Source: Thiobacillus sp. SCUT-2 (GTDB lineage: Bacteria; Pseudomonadota; Gammaproteobacteria; Burkholderiales; Thiobacillaceae). Taken from it: 64,000 nt of DNA. The notes beneath the pieces are model-generated. The model ran no database searches and had not been told where the DNA came from. It saw only the letters and a list, made by a program, of their open reading frames with translations. Below, piece after piece: positions 13,358 through 23,516 of the stretch. A program made the translations under genes and the position numbers. The stretch covers positions 1-64,000 of the forward strand of contig NZ_CP141769.1 of assembly GCF_035621355.1 (NCBI RefSeq). Direction: 5' to 3'. The number at the start of each line of letters is the position of its first letter. The stretch's first letter is position 1.

Positions 13358-14422
13358 TCAGTGGAGTTTTTGGTAGCGCCCGCCGGGCAAGGTTGCGATG
13401 TGCCCTTCCAGTTCAAGCGTCAACAGCTTCGCCGAAAGCGCATCGAGCGTCAACCCGGTTCGTTCGGCCAGCGAGTCGAGCGTCGTCGGGGCGTCGCCGA
13501 GCACCTCCAGCACCGGATCCGAGGGGGTTTCGGGGTGGTGCGGCGGGGTCAGCCGCTGCTGCCAGGCGAGTTCGTCGAGGATGTCGGCGGCCGATTCGAC
13601 CAGCTTGGCACCCTGCTTGATCAGCGCGTGGCAGCCGCGTGAAACCGGCGAATGGATCGAGCCGGGAATCGCGAACACTTCCCGTCCCTGCTCGGTCGCC
13701 ACCCGTGCGGTGATCAGCGAGCCGCTGTCGGGGGCGGCTTCGACGACCAGGACGCCGCGGGAGAGCCCGCTGATGATCCGGTTGCGGCGCGGGAAATTGC
13801 CGGCCACGGGGGGCGTGCCGAGCGGGAATTCCGAGACGACGAGGCCGGACTCCGCGAGCTGGTGCGCCAGCGCCTTGTTCTTCGCCGGATAGATGCGGTC
13901 GAGTCCGGTGCCGATCACGCCGATGCTCGACGCGGCGCCCATGAGGCCGCCACGGTGGGCGGCGGCGTCGATGCCCAGGGCGAGCCCGCTGACGATGGTG
14001 AGCCCGGCGTCGGACAGCACGTGCGCGAAGGCCTCGGCGTCGCGCGCGCCTTGCGGCGTGGCGTTGCGGCTGCCGACGATGCCGAGGCAGGCACGGCCGA
14101 GCAGCTCGCGCCGGCCTTTGCAGTACAGCATGGCCGGGGGATCGGGAATCTCGAGCAGCGACTTCGGATAATCGGCATCGGCCAGGGTCATCAGGCTGTT
14201 GCCGGGCTGGTCGAGCCAGGCGAGCGCGGCATCGAGTTCGGCAGGATCGGGCCCCGCCAGCAGGGCGTCGCATTGGGCGGGCGTGAGGTGCGCCGACAGC
14301 GCGGCGCGGCCGGATGCCAAAACGGCCTCCGGGGAACCGAAGGCCGTCAGCAGGCGGATCAGGCTGGTATTGCCGACCCCCGGGACGAGGGCCAGCCGCA
14401 GCCAGGGATCAAGGGCGTTCAA
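13358..14422 (-). CDS. dprA: DNA-processing protein DprA
   Basis: DprA loads RecA onto incoming single-stranded DNA during natural transformation. The 354-residue product has an N-terminal helical SAM-like part and the Rossmann-like core with GIVGSRNATPQG and IVSGLALGIDAAAHRG. This is followed by SEFPLGTPP, FPRRNRIISGLSRGVLVVEA and a C-terminal winged-helix domain from about residue 290. Its start overlaps the stop of the LysM gene (ATGA), indicating one transcript with smg and topA. Confidence 0.95.
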   Translation of the reverse strand: MNALDPWLRLALVPGVGNTSLIRLLTAFGSPEAVLASGRAALSAHLTPAQCDALLAGPDPAELDAALAWLDQPGNSLMTLADADYPKSLLEIPDPPAMLYCKGRRELLGRACLGIVGSRNATPQGARDAEAFAHVLSDAGLTIVSGLALGIDAAAHRGGLMGAASSIGVIGTGLDRIYPAKNKALAHQLAESGLVVSEFPLGTPPVAGNFPRRNRIISGLSRGVLVVEAAPDSGSLITARVATEQGREVFAIPGSIHSPVSRGCHALIKQGAKLVESAADILDELAWQQRLTPPHHPETPSDPVLEVLGDAPTTLDSLAERTGLTLDALSAKLLTLELEGHIATLPGGRYQKLH

Positions 14423-15618
14423 TCAGGGTTCTTGACGGCGTCCAGCAGATAGACCGGCCCCTGGGATTCCATGATGAGGGCGTAGGCCACCCGATCGTAG
14501 ACGCGGTAGACCATGACGAGGCCGCTGCGCGCATCGGGCAGCTTGACGGCGCGGTCGCTGCGCTCGCTGAGGCAGGTGTGGCGGAAGGTGTTGCGCACGT
14601 CGGCCGCCTGGTCGTAGCTGACGGCGCTGTTCTCCTTGAGGCAGCGCACGTCGCTGTAGAGCCACGCGCTGCCGTCAGGCGTGCCCGCGCCCTTGCCGTC
14701 GACCCAGTTCATGCGGTCCTTCTCCTCGCGCGAGAGCTTCACGGCCAGGCCTTCGCGGAACACGGCCAGGACGTCGCCCGGCTCGAGGCCGTCGCGGCTG
14801 CCGCGGTTGAGGACGACGGTCTGGTAGCGGCCGCTGTCGGACAGCCCGCCGTAGGCCGAGATGATGCGTCCGCTGACCGGCTTTTCCGGCGCGTGGGGGA
14901 TATATTCGAAGGTGGTGTCGTCATCTGCGGCGACCAGCTTGTCCTTCGGCAGGATCTCGCGCACCGACTGCGTGATGCGGATCTTCTGCGGGGCGCCTTC
15001 CGCGACGGTGCGCGCATCGCCCAGATACTCGACTTCATAGCCCAGCACCTCGCCGGTTTCCGGATCTTTCAGCGCCTTGCCCGGACGCAGGACGTTCCAG
15101 CGGGTGACGCCGGGCTGGCCGCCGGTTGCGAAGGCGTCGTCGCCCGCACCCAGCACGACGCGTTCGGCGTTGCTGCCGAGGATGAAGGGGGCGTCGTCGA
15201 GGGCGCCCTTGGATACCACGCGCGGCTGCGCCAGGAAGGGATGGATCACGCGGATGGGGATCGGCGGGATCGCTTCGTCGGCGAGCGCGGTGGCGCGCAC
15301 GCCTGGCGCCAGCTTCACGGTCGGCAGGCCGCCCTTGCTGCCCTTGACCAGCGACAGGCGCGGCTCCTTGCCGCTGCGGTCGAGGACGATCAGGTCGCCC
15401 GGATAGATCCAGTGCGGGTTCTTGATCTCCTCGCGGTTCATCTTCCAGATCTGCGGCCAGCGCCACGGGTCCTTGAGGAACTTGCCGGAGATGTCCCACA
15501 GCGTGTCGCCCTTGACCACGACGTATTTGTCCGGCGCGTTGTCCTGCAGTTTAAGGGAGTCGGACAGCGCGGGCGTGGCAGCCAGCAACAGGGCAAGAGA
15601 AACAACGAGTTGACGCAC
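14419..15618 (-). CDS. Exported LysM-domain protein
   Basis: A secreted protein with a signal peptide (MRQLVVSLALLLAATPALS) followed by a LysM peptidoglycan-binding domain (about residues 30-80, YVVVKGDTLWDISGKFL). The long C-terminal part has no domain I recognise. LysM proteins at this locus are commonly found upstream of dprA in betaproteobacteria. An ATG lies at 15633, but the sequence GGAGGG sits between it and a GTG at 15618 with good spacing, and the GTG start gives the clean signal peptide. A palindrome TTAGAC-CTT-GTCTAA (15635-15649) precedes it in the spacer shared with divergent def. Confidence 0.85.
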   Translation of the reverse strand: MRQLVVSLALLLAATPALSDSLKLQDNAPDKYVVVKGDTLWDISGKFLKDPWRWPQIWKMNREEIKNPHWIYPGDLIVLDRSGKEPRLSLVKGSKGGLPTVKLAPGVRATALADEAIPPIPIRVIHPFLAQPRVVSKGALDDAPFILGSNAERVVLGAGDDAFATGGQPGVTRWNVLRPGKALKDPETGEVLGYEVEYLGDARTVAEGAPQKIRITQSVREILPKDKLVAADDDTTFEYIPHAPEKPVSGRIISAYGGLSDSGRYQTVVLNRGSRDGLEPGDVLAVFREGLAVKLSREEKDRMNWVDGKGAGTPDGSAWLYSDVRCLKENSAVSYDQAADVRNTFRHTCLSERSDRAVKLPDARSGLVMVYRVYDRVAYALIMESQGPVYLLDAVKNPD

Positions 15619-15776
15619 GGGGGAACCCTCCATTTAGACCTTGTCTAATTCTGCGGTGAAAATATACTGTGCGCTTAGCTTACGGTTAAATGCCGCCTTA
15701 TATTTAGGGTCGCGGGCAGCCAAATGCAGATTCTGCATCAAAGTCCACGCCCAGCCCATTCATTTGTAAACTTTTT

Positions 15777-16310
15777 ATGGCCAGACTCGACATCCTGCAT
15801 TATCCCGATGCGCGCCTCCACACCCTCGCCAAGCCGGTGAAGGCGGTGGACGGGCGCATCCGCAAGCTGGTCGACGACATGGCCGAGACGATGTACGCGG
15901 CGCCCGGCATCGGGCTGGCGGCAACGCAGGTCAACGTCCACGAGCAGGTCGTCGTGATCGACATCTCCGAGACGCACGACCAGTTGCGCGTCTTCATCAA
16001 CCCGGAAATCGTCGCCCGCTCCGGAACCGAGGAAAGCGAGGAAGGCTGCCTGTCGGTGCCGGGCATCTTCGACCGGGTGACGCGCGCCGAGCGCGTCACG
16101 GTGCGCGCGCTCGACCGCGACGGCAAGCCGTTCGAGCTTGAGGCCGACGGCCTGCTGGCGGTGTGCATCCAGCACGAGCTCGATCACCTGAAGGGCAAGG
16201 TCTTCGTCGACTACCTCTCCAGCCTCAAGCGCAACCGCATCAAGACCAAGCTCCTGAAGCAGGCCCGCGAGCACCGGCCGGAACCGGCGCCGGCGCGCGC
16301 CTCGCTCTGA
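15777..16310 (+). CDS. def: Peptide deformylase
   Basis: Removes the formyl group from the N-terminal methionine of new proteins using a metal ion. The 177-residue product has all three family motifs: GIGLAATQ (44-51), EGCLS (89-93) and HELDH (133-137), the Cys and two His binding the metal. It heads the plus-strand cluster def-fmt and is divergent from the LysM gene. Confidence 0.97.
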   Translation: MARLDILHYPDARLHTLAKPVKAVDGRIRKLVDDMAETMYAAPGIGLAATQVNVHEQVVVIDISETHDQLRVFINPEIVARSGTEESEEGCLSVPGIFDRVTRAERVTVRALDRDGKPFELEADGLLAVCIQHELDHLKGKVFVDYLSSLKRNRIKTKLLKQAREHRPEPAPARASL

Positions 16311-16324
16311 CCGGCCGCGCCGCC

Positions 16325-17245
16325 ATGCGTGTCATCTTCGCGGGCACGCCGCCGTTCGCGGCGGCCGCGCTGAACGCCCTGGCCGACGCCGGCCACGATG
16401 TTGTCCTCGTGCTGACCCAGCCCGACCGGCCCGCGGGGCGAGGCATGAAGCTCACGCCGAGCGCGGTCAAGCAGGCGGCGCTGGCGCGGGGCCTCCCGGT
16501 TCATCAGCCGGCCACCCTGAAGACGCCCGAGGCGCAGGCCGAGCTGCGCGCGGCAGCGGCCGACGTCATGGTCGTCGCGGCCTACGGGCTGATCCTGCCG
16601 CAGGCCGTGCTCGACATCCCGCGCCTCGGCTGCCTCAACATCCATGCCTCGCTCCTGCCGCGCTGGCGCGGCGCGGCGCCGATCCAGCGGGCGATCCTGG
16701 CCGGCGATACGGAAACCGGCATCACGATCATGCAGATGGACGCCGGGCTCGACACCGGCGCGATGCTGTCAAAAACCGTGGTGCCGATCCGCGCGACCGA
16801 CACCGCCGCGAGCCTGCACGACGTCCTGGCCAAGGCCGGCGCCGAGGCCATCGTGGCTGCGCTGGCGAATCCCGGCGCGTGGGCTGCGGCGGCGCAGGAC
16901 GAGGCGCAGGCGACTTACGCCGCCAAGCTCAGCAAGGAAGAAGCCCGGCTCGACTGGCGCGAGGCGGCGGAGTCCCTCGCGCGCGCGGTGCGTGCGTACA
17001 ACCCGGCACCCGGGGCGTGGACGCTGCTCGACGGCGCGCCGCTGAAGGTGTGGGCCGCGGCGGTCGTGCCGGGAGGCGGGAAGCCGGGCGAAATCCTGCG
17101 CGCCGACGCGGCGGGGCTGGTGGTGGCCTGCGGCAGCGGTGCGCTCGCCTTGCAGGAGATCCAGCCGGCGGGCAGCAAGCGCATGACGGCCATCGCGTAC
17201 CTCGCCGGCCGCGCGCTCGCGCCGGGCAGCCGGCTCGGCGATTGA
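16325..17245 (+). CDS. fmt: Methionyl-tRNA formyltransferase
   Basis: Formylates initiator Met-tRNA using 10-formyltetrahydrofolate; its partner enzyme, deformylase, is encoded 15 bases upstream. The 306-residue product starts [19 protein letters not shown] and carries the folate-binding and catalytic segment [17 protein letters not shown] with the catalytic Asn and His. The C-terminal tRNA-binding domain covers about residues 205-306. The frame is open well upstream inside def, but the ATG at 16325 gives the family N terminus. Confidence 0.97.
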   Translation: MRVIFAGTPPFAAAALNALADAGHDVVLVLTQPDRPAGRGMKLTPSAVKQAALARGLPVHQPATLKTPEAQAELRAAAADVMVVAAYGLILPQAVLDIPRLGCLNIHASLLPRWRGAAPIQRAILAGDTETGITIMQMDAGLDTGAMLSKTVVPIRATDTAASLHDVLAKAGAEAIVAALANPGAWAAAAQDEAQATYAAKLSKEEARLDWREAAESLARAVRAYNPAPGAWTLLDGAPLKVWAAAVVPGGGKPGEILRADAAGLVVACGSGALALQEIQPAGSKRMTAIAYLAGRALAPGSRLGD

Positions 17246-17312
17246 AACCGCGCGGCGGCATCCCAATCTAACGCTCGTCGACGCCCCTGTCGGCGCTTGC
17301 AAGGAGCTTCAC

Positions 17313-18164
17313 ATGTTCGGCAACTGGGTCAAGACCTCGATTCTATTCGCGGGCATCATCGCGCTGTTCGGCGCCATCGGCGCGGCGATCGGCGGCGGCC
17401 AGGGGATGCTGATCGCCCTGTTGTTCGGTGCGGGGATGAACCTGTTCGCCTACTGGAATTCCGACCGCGTGGTGCTCTCGATGTACAACGCACGCGAGGT
17501 CGACGCCGCGAGCGGCGGCCGCTTCTACGCGATGGTGCAGGAACTCGCCGCTCGGGCCGGGCTGCCGATGCCGCGCGTCTACGTGATCGACGAGGCCCAG
17601 CCCAACGCGTTCGCCACCGGGCGCAGCCCGGAACACGCCGCCGTGGCGGCCACCACCGGCATCATGCAGCTGCTCGGCGAGCGCGAGCTGCGCGGCGTGA
17701 TGGCGCACGAGCTGACGCACGTGCGCAACCGCGACACGCTGATTTCGACCGTTTCGGCGTCGATCGCCGGGGCGATCTCGGCGCTGGCCAACTTCGGCAT
17801 GTTCTTCGGCGGGCGCGACAGCGAGGGCCGCCAGGCCAACCCGCTGCTGGCGATGGCGATCATGATCATCGCGCCGATCGCCGCGATGCTGATCCAGATG
17901 GCGATTTCGCGCGCCCGCGAGTTCGGTGCCGACGCCGGCGGCGCCGAGATCTCGGGCGATCCGCAGGCGCTCGCCAGCGCGCTGCAGAAGATCGAGGCCT
18001 ACGCGCGCGGCCTGCCGCTGCCGCCCGCGGAGGCGCATCCGGAAACGGCGCAGATGATGATCATCAATCCCCTGTCCGGCGCCGGGCTGGCCGGGCTGTT
18101 CTCGACCCACCCTCCGACCGAGGAGCGTGTCGCCCGGCTGCTGCAGATGGCGCGCCCGGCCTGA
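17313..18164 (+). CDS. htpX: Membrane zinc protease HtpX
   Basis: HtpX is an inner-membrane M48 zinc protease that degrades damaged membrane proteins. The 283-residue product has two N-terminal membrane helices (about 9-26 and 31-48) and the zinc motif HELTH (132-136). Two further hydrophobic segments (about 145-165 and 178-196) and the downstream zinc-ligand motif [12 protein letters not shown] follow. AAGGAG lies 6 bases before the ATG. It lies between fmt and rsmB, a common betaproteobacterial order. Confidence 0.96.
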   Translation: MFGNWVKTSILFAGIIALFGAIGAAIGGGQGMLIALLFGAGMNLFAYWNSDRVVLSMYNAREVDAASGGRFYAMVQELAARAGLPMPRVYVIDEAQPNAFATGRSPEHAAVAATTGIMQLLGERELRGVMAHELTHVRNRDTLISTVSASIAGAISALANFGMFFGGRDSEGRQANPLLAMAIMIIAPIAAMLIQMAISRAREFGADAGGAEISGDPQALASALQKIEAYARGLPLPPAEAHPETAQMMIINPLSGAGLAGLFSTHPPTEERVARLLQMARPA

Positions 18165-18243
18165 GCGCGCGGGCTGCTATCATCCGCCGCTCACCAGCGG
18201 CGTCATCCGATGAACAAGCAGCGAGCGCTCGGCGCTTCCTCCC

Positions 18244-19500
18244 ATGCGTAATGTCCAGAAACTGGCGGCCGGCGTGCTCGAGGCCGTGCTCGGCGGCGCG
18301 GCGCTGCATCAGGTTCTGCCGCAACGCCTGCAGCAGCTCGATGCCGCCTCCGCGCGCGGCGCGCTGCAGGACATCGTCTACGGCAGCCTGCGCCAGCTCG
18401 GCCGGCTCGATGCGTGGCTCGCGGCCCTGCTGGAGCGGCCCCTGACCGACCCGCAGCTCGGCTGGTTGCTGCGGGTCGCCCTCTATCAGCTCGCCTATAC
18501 GCGCGCGCCGGCCCACGCGATCGTGCACAACGCGGTCGCGGCGGCAGGGCCGGGCTGGCGGCGCGGGCTGGCGAATGCCGTGCTGCGCAATTTCCAGCGC
18601 CGCCGCGCCGAGCTCGAACGGCTGGCCGACGCCACGCCGAGTGCGCGCTGGTCGCATCCGGACTGGTGGATCCGCAAGCTGCAAGTGCAGCATCCAGGCC
18701 GCTGGGAGGCCATCCTCGACGCGAGCCTGCTGCACCCGCCCTTCACCCTGCGCGTCAATGCCCGTCACGGCGATGTCGCGACCTATCTGCGCCGCCTCGA
18801 CGAGGCGGGCCTGGCGGCCCGCCAGACGGGGCCGGACGCGGTGACCCTCGACAAGGCGGTGCCGGTGCACCAGCTGCCCGGCTTCGATGCCGGCGAAGTC
18901 TCGGTGCAGGACGCCGGCGCGCAGTGGGCGGCGCGCCTGCTCGACGCGCGCCCGGGCGAACGGATCCTCGACGCGTGCGCCGCGCCCGGCGGCAAGACCG
19001 GCCACCTTCTCGAGCGCGCGGAGGTCGACCTCACCGCGCTCGACGTCGACGCCGCGCGGCTGGCGCGGGTACGGGAGAATCTCGACCGGCTGCGGCTCCG
19101 CGCGACCCTGCTCGAGGGCGACGCGGCCCATCCCGAGCGCTGGTGGGACGGCCGCCCGTTCGACCGGATCCTGGCGGACGTGCCCTGCAGCGCCTCCGGC
19201 GTGGCCCGCCGCAACCCCGACATCAAGTGGCTGCGGCGCCCCGACGACGTCGCTCAATTTGCCGCGCAGCAGGCCGTTATGCTGGATGCGCTCTGGCGGC
19301 TGCTGGTCCCGGGTGGTACATTGCTCTACGCCACCTGCTCGATATTCGACGAAGAAAACGACGCGCAGGTGCGCGCGTTCCTGGCGCGTCATCCCGGCGA
19401 AGCCGAACGCGGTACGCTTCCAGAATCTTTCCCTGACGGGTCGCTTTTGCCTGATGCCGAGCATGATGGTTTCTTCTACGCCCTGTTGCGCAAGACCTGA
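18244..19500 (+). CDS. rsmB: 16S rRNA m5C967 methyltransferase RsmB
   Basis: Methylates cytosine 967 of 16S rRNA with SAM. The 418-residue product has an N-terminal NusB-like RNA-binding domain (about 1-135) and a C-terminal Rossmann methyltransferase. The SAM motif is DACAAPGGKTGHL, and the two catalytic cysteines lie in DVPCSASGV and YATCSIFDEEN. The gene runs straight into the overlapping DUF4390 gene. Confidence 0.95.
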   Translation: MRNVQKLAAGVLEAVLGGAALHQVLPQRLQQLDAASARGALQDIVYGSLRQLGRLDAWLAALLERPLTDPQLGWLLRVALYQLAYTRAPAHAIVHNAVAAAGPGWRRGLANAVLRNFQRRRAELERLADATPSARWSHPDWWIRKLQVQHPGRWEAILDASLLHPPFTLRVNARHGDVATYLRRLDEAGLAARQTGPDAVTLDKAVPVHQLPGFDAGEVSVQDAGAQWAARLLDARPGERILDACAAPGGKTGHLLERAEVDLTALDVDAARLARVRENLDRLRLRATLLEGDAAHPERWWDGRPFDRILADVPCSASGVARRNPDIKWLRRPDDVAQFAAQQAVMLDALWRLLVPGGTLLYATCSIFDEENDAQVRAFLARHPGEAERGTLPESFPDGSLLPDAEHDGFFYALLRKT

Positions 19501-20092
19501 GTCCGCCCGCCGCTGGCTGGTCGCCCTGCTGCTGGGTGTGTGGCTGGCGCTGGCGGGCGGCGGCGCCCTCGCGGCCGAGAAGAGCGCGGTCCGCCAGGCG
19601 GTGATTCGCGCAACGCCGCAGGGGTATGTGATCGACGGCGACGTCAACATCGTTCTCAACAGTACCCTGGAAGACGCGCTCACCCGCGGCATCAACCTGT
19701 ATTTCGTGCTCGAGCTCGAGGTCACGCGGCCGCGCAGCTGGTGGTTCGACGAAAGCATCGGCGAGGCGACGCGCAAGCTGCGGATCTATTACCACCTGCT
19801 GCTGCGGCGCTACGTGGTCGAAAACGGCTACACGACCCGCACCGCCGCCACGCTCGCCGAAGCGCTCGCGATGCTGGGCCGGATCGACGACTGGCAGGTG
19901 CTGGAACGGGGTGCGCTCAAGACCGGCCATGCCTACGATGCCCGCCTGCGCCTGCGGCTGGACACTTCGCAGCTGCCGAAGCCGCTCGTCATCGGCGCGG
20001 TGGGGGGTGATCGCTGGGAGCTGGCCACGCCGTGGTATGGCTGGTCGTTCGACGCGCCCGCGCTGGCAGCCGCGCCCGCCTCCTCGCCCTGA
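19463..20092 (+). CDS. DUF4390 exported protein of the ntrYX locus
   Basis: A roughly 209-residue protein with an N-terminal hydrophobic signal (WLVALLLGVWLALAGGGALA), then a beta-rich domain with the conserved RSWWFDESI and ENGYTTR segments of the DUF4390 family. The start lies inside the end of rsmB (ATG at 19463 or 19466), and its TGA overlaps the ntrY ATG. It is therefore probably co-translated with rsmB and ntrY. DUF4390 genes commonly precede ntrY in betaproteobacteria. The molecular role is unknown. Confidence 0.85.
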   Translation: MMVSSTPCCARPESARRWLVALLLGVWLALAGGGALAAEKSAVRQAVIRATPQGYVIDGDVNIVLNSTLEDALTRGINLYFVLELEVTRPRSWWFDESIGEATRKLRIYYHLLLRRYVVENGYTTRTAATLAEALAMLGRIDDWQVLERGALKTGHAYDARLRLRLDTSQLPKPLVIGAVGGDRWELATPWYGWSFDAPALAAAPASSP

Positions 20093-22230
20093 TGCGCAGT
20101 CTGATCGCCGCGGCCCTGCTGCTGGGCATCGTGCTCCTTTCGCTGCTGTTCTATGCCAGCAGCGGGAGCAGCGCATTTTCCGATTCGCTGCCGACGCTGT
20201 TCGTCGGCGGCGGGGCGCTCGGCGTGGCGCTTCTGGTGCTGCTCGGCTGGCGCATGTGGTGGCTGCAGAAGCGCATCCGCCGCGGCGTTTTCGGCGCCAA
20301 GCTCACCCTCAAGCTGCTGCTGATGTTCGGCGTCGTCGCCATGCTGCCCGGCCTGGTCGTATACGGCGCCTCGGTGTTCTTCCTCAACCGCTCGATCGAG
20401 ACCTGGTTCGACGTACGCGTCGACAATGCGCTGGCGTCGGGGGTCAACCTCGGCCAGGCCGCGCTCGACGACCTCCTGCGCGATCTCGACAAGAAGGCCC
20501 AGCGCATGGCGCTGACGCTGTCGGACCAGGGCGTGGGCTCGATGATCACGAGCCTCTCCACGCTGCGCGAGCAGAGCTCGGTGCAGGAACTGACCCTGTT
20601 CGACGAGCGCGGCGGCGTGGTCGCCCACGTCAGCGGCGACAGCGGTACCCTGCTGCCGGTGCTGCCCGACCGCGCCGTGCTGTGGCAGGTCCGGCAGCAG
20701 CAGCCCTACAGCCGGATCGAGGAAGTGCCGGAGCGAGGCCTGGTCATGCACGTCATCGTGCCCGTGTATACGAGCGCGCTGAGCGGCGAGACGCGCGTGC
20801 TGCAGCTGGTGCAGCCGGTGCCGGCGCGGCTCGCGCACGACGCGCAGGCGGTGCAGCTGGCCTACCAGGAATACCAGCAGATCTCGGTGTCGCGGCTGGG
20901 GATCAAGCGCATCTATGGCGTCGCACTCACGCTCACGCTGATGCTCGCCCTCCTGATGACCTTCGTGATCGCCTATTTGCTGTCGGAACGGCTGGGCGCG
21001 CCCCTGCGCACGCTCGCGCGCGGCACGCGCGCGGTGGCCAAGGGCGATTTCTCCCAGATGCCGTCGGTGTCCAGCCGCGACGAGCTGGGCGTGCTGATCC
21101 AGTCCTTCAACCGCATGACCCGGCAGCTCTCGGACGCGCGCGAGCAGGTCGCGCAGAACCACCAGCAGACCGAGCAGGCCAAGGCCTTCCTGGAGCGGGT
21201 GCTGGCGAACCTGTCGTCGGGCGTCGTGGTGCTCGACGACACCTTGCGGGTGCGCACGGCCAACAGCGCGGCCGCGCAGATCCTCGGGGTGGACGTCGCG
21301 ACGCTCGACGCGCGCCTGCTTGCCGAGCTGGGCGAGCCGGGCGAGGCGCTGCGCACGCTCGGCACGACGGTCGCCGCCCGCTTCGGCGAGCACGAGGGCG
21401 AGTGGCAGGAGCAGATCGACTACGCCGCGCACGGCGGCAGCCAGTCGCTGCTGCTGCGCGGCACGCGCCTGCCGCCGGGCGTCGAGCGCGGCTACGTGCT
21501 GGTGTTCGACGACGTCACCAAGCTGATCGATGCCGAGCGCAACGCCGCATGGAGCGAGGTGGCGCGCCGGCTGGCGCACGAGATCAAGAACCCGCTCACG
21601 CCGATCCAGCTGTCGGCCGAGCGCATCGCGCGCAAGCTGGACGGGCGCCTCGAGCCGGCCGACGCCGAATTCCTCGGGCGCGCCACGCAGACCATCGTCA
21701 GCCAGGTCGCCGCGATGAAGAGCATGGTGGATGCGTTCGCCGGCTACGCGCGCATGCCGCGCGCCAAGCTCGAGGCGCTCGATCTCAACGCACTGGTGCG
21801 CGAGGTGCTGGCGCTCTACGATGGCAAGGCGCTCGGCCTGGTGCTCGGCCTCGAAGAAGGCTTGCCGCGCATCGCGGGCGACTCCACATTATTGCGTCAG
21901 GTGATACATAATCTGCTGCAGAATGCGCAGGACGCGCTGAGCGGCCATCCCGCGCCGCGGGTGGAGGTCGGCACGCGGCTTCGCACCAATAACCACGCAG
22001 TTTGTTTGACCGTGACGGATAATGGAGCCGGCTTTCCGGAGCATCTGATGACGCGGCTGTTCGAGCCCTACGCAACCACCAAGGCCAAGGGAACGGGGCT
22101 GGGCCTGGCTATCGTCAAGAAGATCGTCGAAGAGCATCACGGCAAGATTCAGATCGAAAATATCAAATCGGGCGGCGCGGCGATCCGCATTGCGCTCCCC
22201 GTGTTTGGGGCGGGCGGAGAAAACACGTGA
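20092..22230 (+). CDS. ntrY: Sensor histidine kinase NtrY
   Basis: NtrY is the membrane sensor of the NtrYX two-component system, linked to nitrogen and redox regulation in other proteobacteria. The 712-residue product has membrane helices near residues 5-22, 36-57, 78-103 and 285-308. These are followed by a HAMP linker, a PAS domain (about 375-480) and a HisKA domain whose H-box reads LAHEIKNPLTPIQL. An HATPase domain with DNGAGFP and GTGLGLAIVKKI completes it. Start and stop overlap the neighbouring genes, so it forms one operon with the DUF4390 gene and ntrX. Confidence 0.92.
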   Translation: MRSLIAAALLLGIVLLSLLFYASSGSSAFSDSLPTLFVGGGALGVALLVLLGWRMWWLQKRIRRGVFGAKLTLKLLLMFGVVAMLPGLVVYGASVFFLNRSIETWFDVRVDNALASGVNLGQAALDDLLRDLDKKAQRMALTLSDQGVGSMITSLSTLREQSSVQELTLFDERGGVVAHVSGDSGTLLPVLPDRAVLWQVRQQQPYSRIEEVPERGLVMHVIVPVYTSALSGETRVLQLVQPVPARLAHDAQAVQLAYQEYQQISVSRLGIKRIYGVALTLTLMLALLMTFVIAYLLSERLGAPLRTLARGTRAVAKGDFSQMPSVSSRDELGVLIQSFNRMTRQLSDAREQVAQNHQQTEQAKAFLERVLANLSSGVVVLDDTLRVRTANSAAAQILGVDVATLDARLLAELGEPGEALRTLGTTVAARFGEHEGEWQEQIDYAAHGGSQSLLLRGTRLPPGVERGYVLVFDDVTKLIDAERNAAWSEVARRLAHEIKNPLTPIQLSAERIARKLDGRLEPADAEFLGRATQTIVSQVAAMKSMVDAFAGYARMPRAKLEALDLNALVREVLALYDGKALGLVLGLEEGLPRIAGDSTLLRQVIHNLLQNAQDALSGHPAPRVEVGTRLRTNNHAVCLTVTDNGAGFPEHLMTRLFEPYATTKAKGTGLGLAIVKKIVEEHHGKIQIENIKSGGAAIRIALPVFGAGGENT

Positions 22231-23501
22231 GCGGGCATATTCTCGTCGTGGACGACGAAGTGGGCATTCGTGAGTTGCTGTCGGAAATCCTCACCGACGA
22301 AGGGTACGACGTGCATCTGGCGGAAAACGCCGAGGCGGCGCGCGCCTTCCGCGCCCAGCGGCGTCCGGACCTGGTGCTGCTCGACATCTGGATGCCCGAT
22401 ACCGACGGCGTGACCCTGCTCAAGGAATGGGCCGGTGGCGGCCAGCTCACCATGCCGGTCGTCATGATGTCGGGCCACGGCACCATCGATACCGCGGTCG
22501 AGGCGACCAAGCTCGGCGCGGCCGATTTCCTGGAAAAGCCGGTGGCGCTGGCCAAGCTGATCGACACCGTGAACAAGGCGATCAAGCGCGGGGTCTCCCT
22601 GCCGCGGCGCACGGCGAGCATGGACCTGTCGGCCCTCGGCAGGAGCCCGCTGATTCTCGAGCTCAAGAAGCGCCTCTCGCAGATCGCCGGCAATACGGCG
22701 CCGGTCCTGCTGCTCGGCGAGGCGGGCAGCGGCTTCGAGATCTGCGCCCACTTCCTGCACCAGCCGTCGACGCCCTGGGTCGAGATCAAGGACCGGGCGC
22801 GGCTGGTCTCCGATCCGCTGAGCTTCGTCGAGTCGCTCGGCAACGGCACGCTCTATCTGCCGGAAGTGTGCGAGCTGGCGCGCCTGGAGCAGAAAGGCCT
22901 GGCGCTGCTGCTCGACCGCATCGAAGGGAGCGGTGCCCGCCTGGTGTGCGCGTCCAGCCGCAGCCTCGACGCCATGGTCGCCGCCGGCGAATTCGACAGC
23001 CGCCTCTATTACCGCCTGTCCAGCCTCGCCATCCAGGTGCCCGCGCTGCGCGAACACCGCGAAGACATTCCGGACATCGCCAACTTCATGCTCGCGCAGC
23101 TGATCGAAGCCGGCGTCTGCCCCGTGCGGCGGCTGACGACGCCGGCCCTGAACCAGCTGCGCAACTTCGACTGGCCGGGCAACCTGCCGCAGCTCAACAA
23201 CGTGGTGCGCACGCTCGCGGTGACCGCGCTGGCAAGCGAGATCGACGCCGCCGACGTCAATCGCGTGCTGGCGCCGATGAAGCAGGCGGCGCCGGCCGTG
23301 GCGCACGGCATTCCGCTCGACATTCCGCTGCGCGAGGCGCGCGATGCGTTCGAGCGCATGTATTTCGAGCACCTGATCCAGAAGGAAGGCGGCAGCATGA
23401 CCCGGGTCGCGGACAAGTCGGGGCTGGAGCGCACCCATCTCTACCGCAAGCTCAAGCAGCTCAACATCCGCCATGGTCGCCGGCTCGACGACGAACTGTA
23501 A
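22227..23501 (+). CDS. ntrX: NtrX-type response regulator with degenerate AAA+ domain
   Basis: The cognate regulator of NtrY. The GTG start overlaps the ntrY stop. The 424-residue product has an intact receiver (phospho-acceptor Asp53 in LLDIWMP, Lys in FLEKPV) and a C-terminal Fis-type helix-turn-helix (GGSMTRVADKSGLERTHLYR). The central NtrC-type AAA+ domain is degenerate. Walker A reads GEAGSGFE with Phe in place of Lys170, the Walker B region reads LYLPEV without its Asp, and the GAFTGA loop that contacts sigma-54 is missing. It is therefore unlikely to hydrolyse ATP or activate sigma-54 polymerase, and may act as a DNA-binding repressor or activator of sigma-70 promoters. Confidence 0.85.
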   Translation: MSGHILVVDDEVGIRELLSEILTDEGYDVHLAENAEAARAFRAQRRPDLVLLDIWMPDTDGVTLLKEWAGGGQLTMPVVMMSGHGTIDTAVEATKLGAADFLEKPVALAKLIDTVNKAIKRGVSLPRRTASMDLSALGRSPLILELKKRLSQIAGNTAPVLLLGEAGSGFEICAHFLHQPSTPWVEIKDRARLVSDPLSFVESLGNGTLYLPEVCELARLEQKGLALLLDRIEGSGARLVCASSRSLDAMVAAGEFDSRLYYRLSSLAIQVPALREHREDIPDIANFMLAQLIEAGVCPVRRLTTPALNQLRNFDWPGNLPQLNNVVRTLAVTALASEIDAADVNRVLAPMKQAAPAVAHGIPLDIPLREARDAFERMYFEHLIQKEGGSMTRVADKSGLERTHLYRKLKQLNIRHGRRLDDEL

Positions 23502-23516
23502 GCACAGGCGGCGCCC

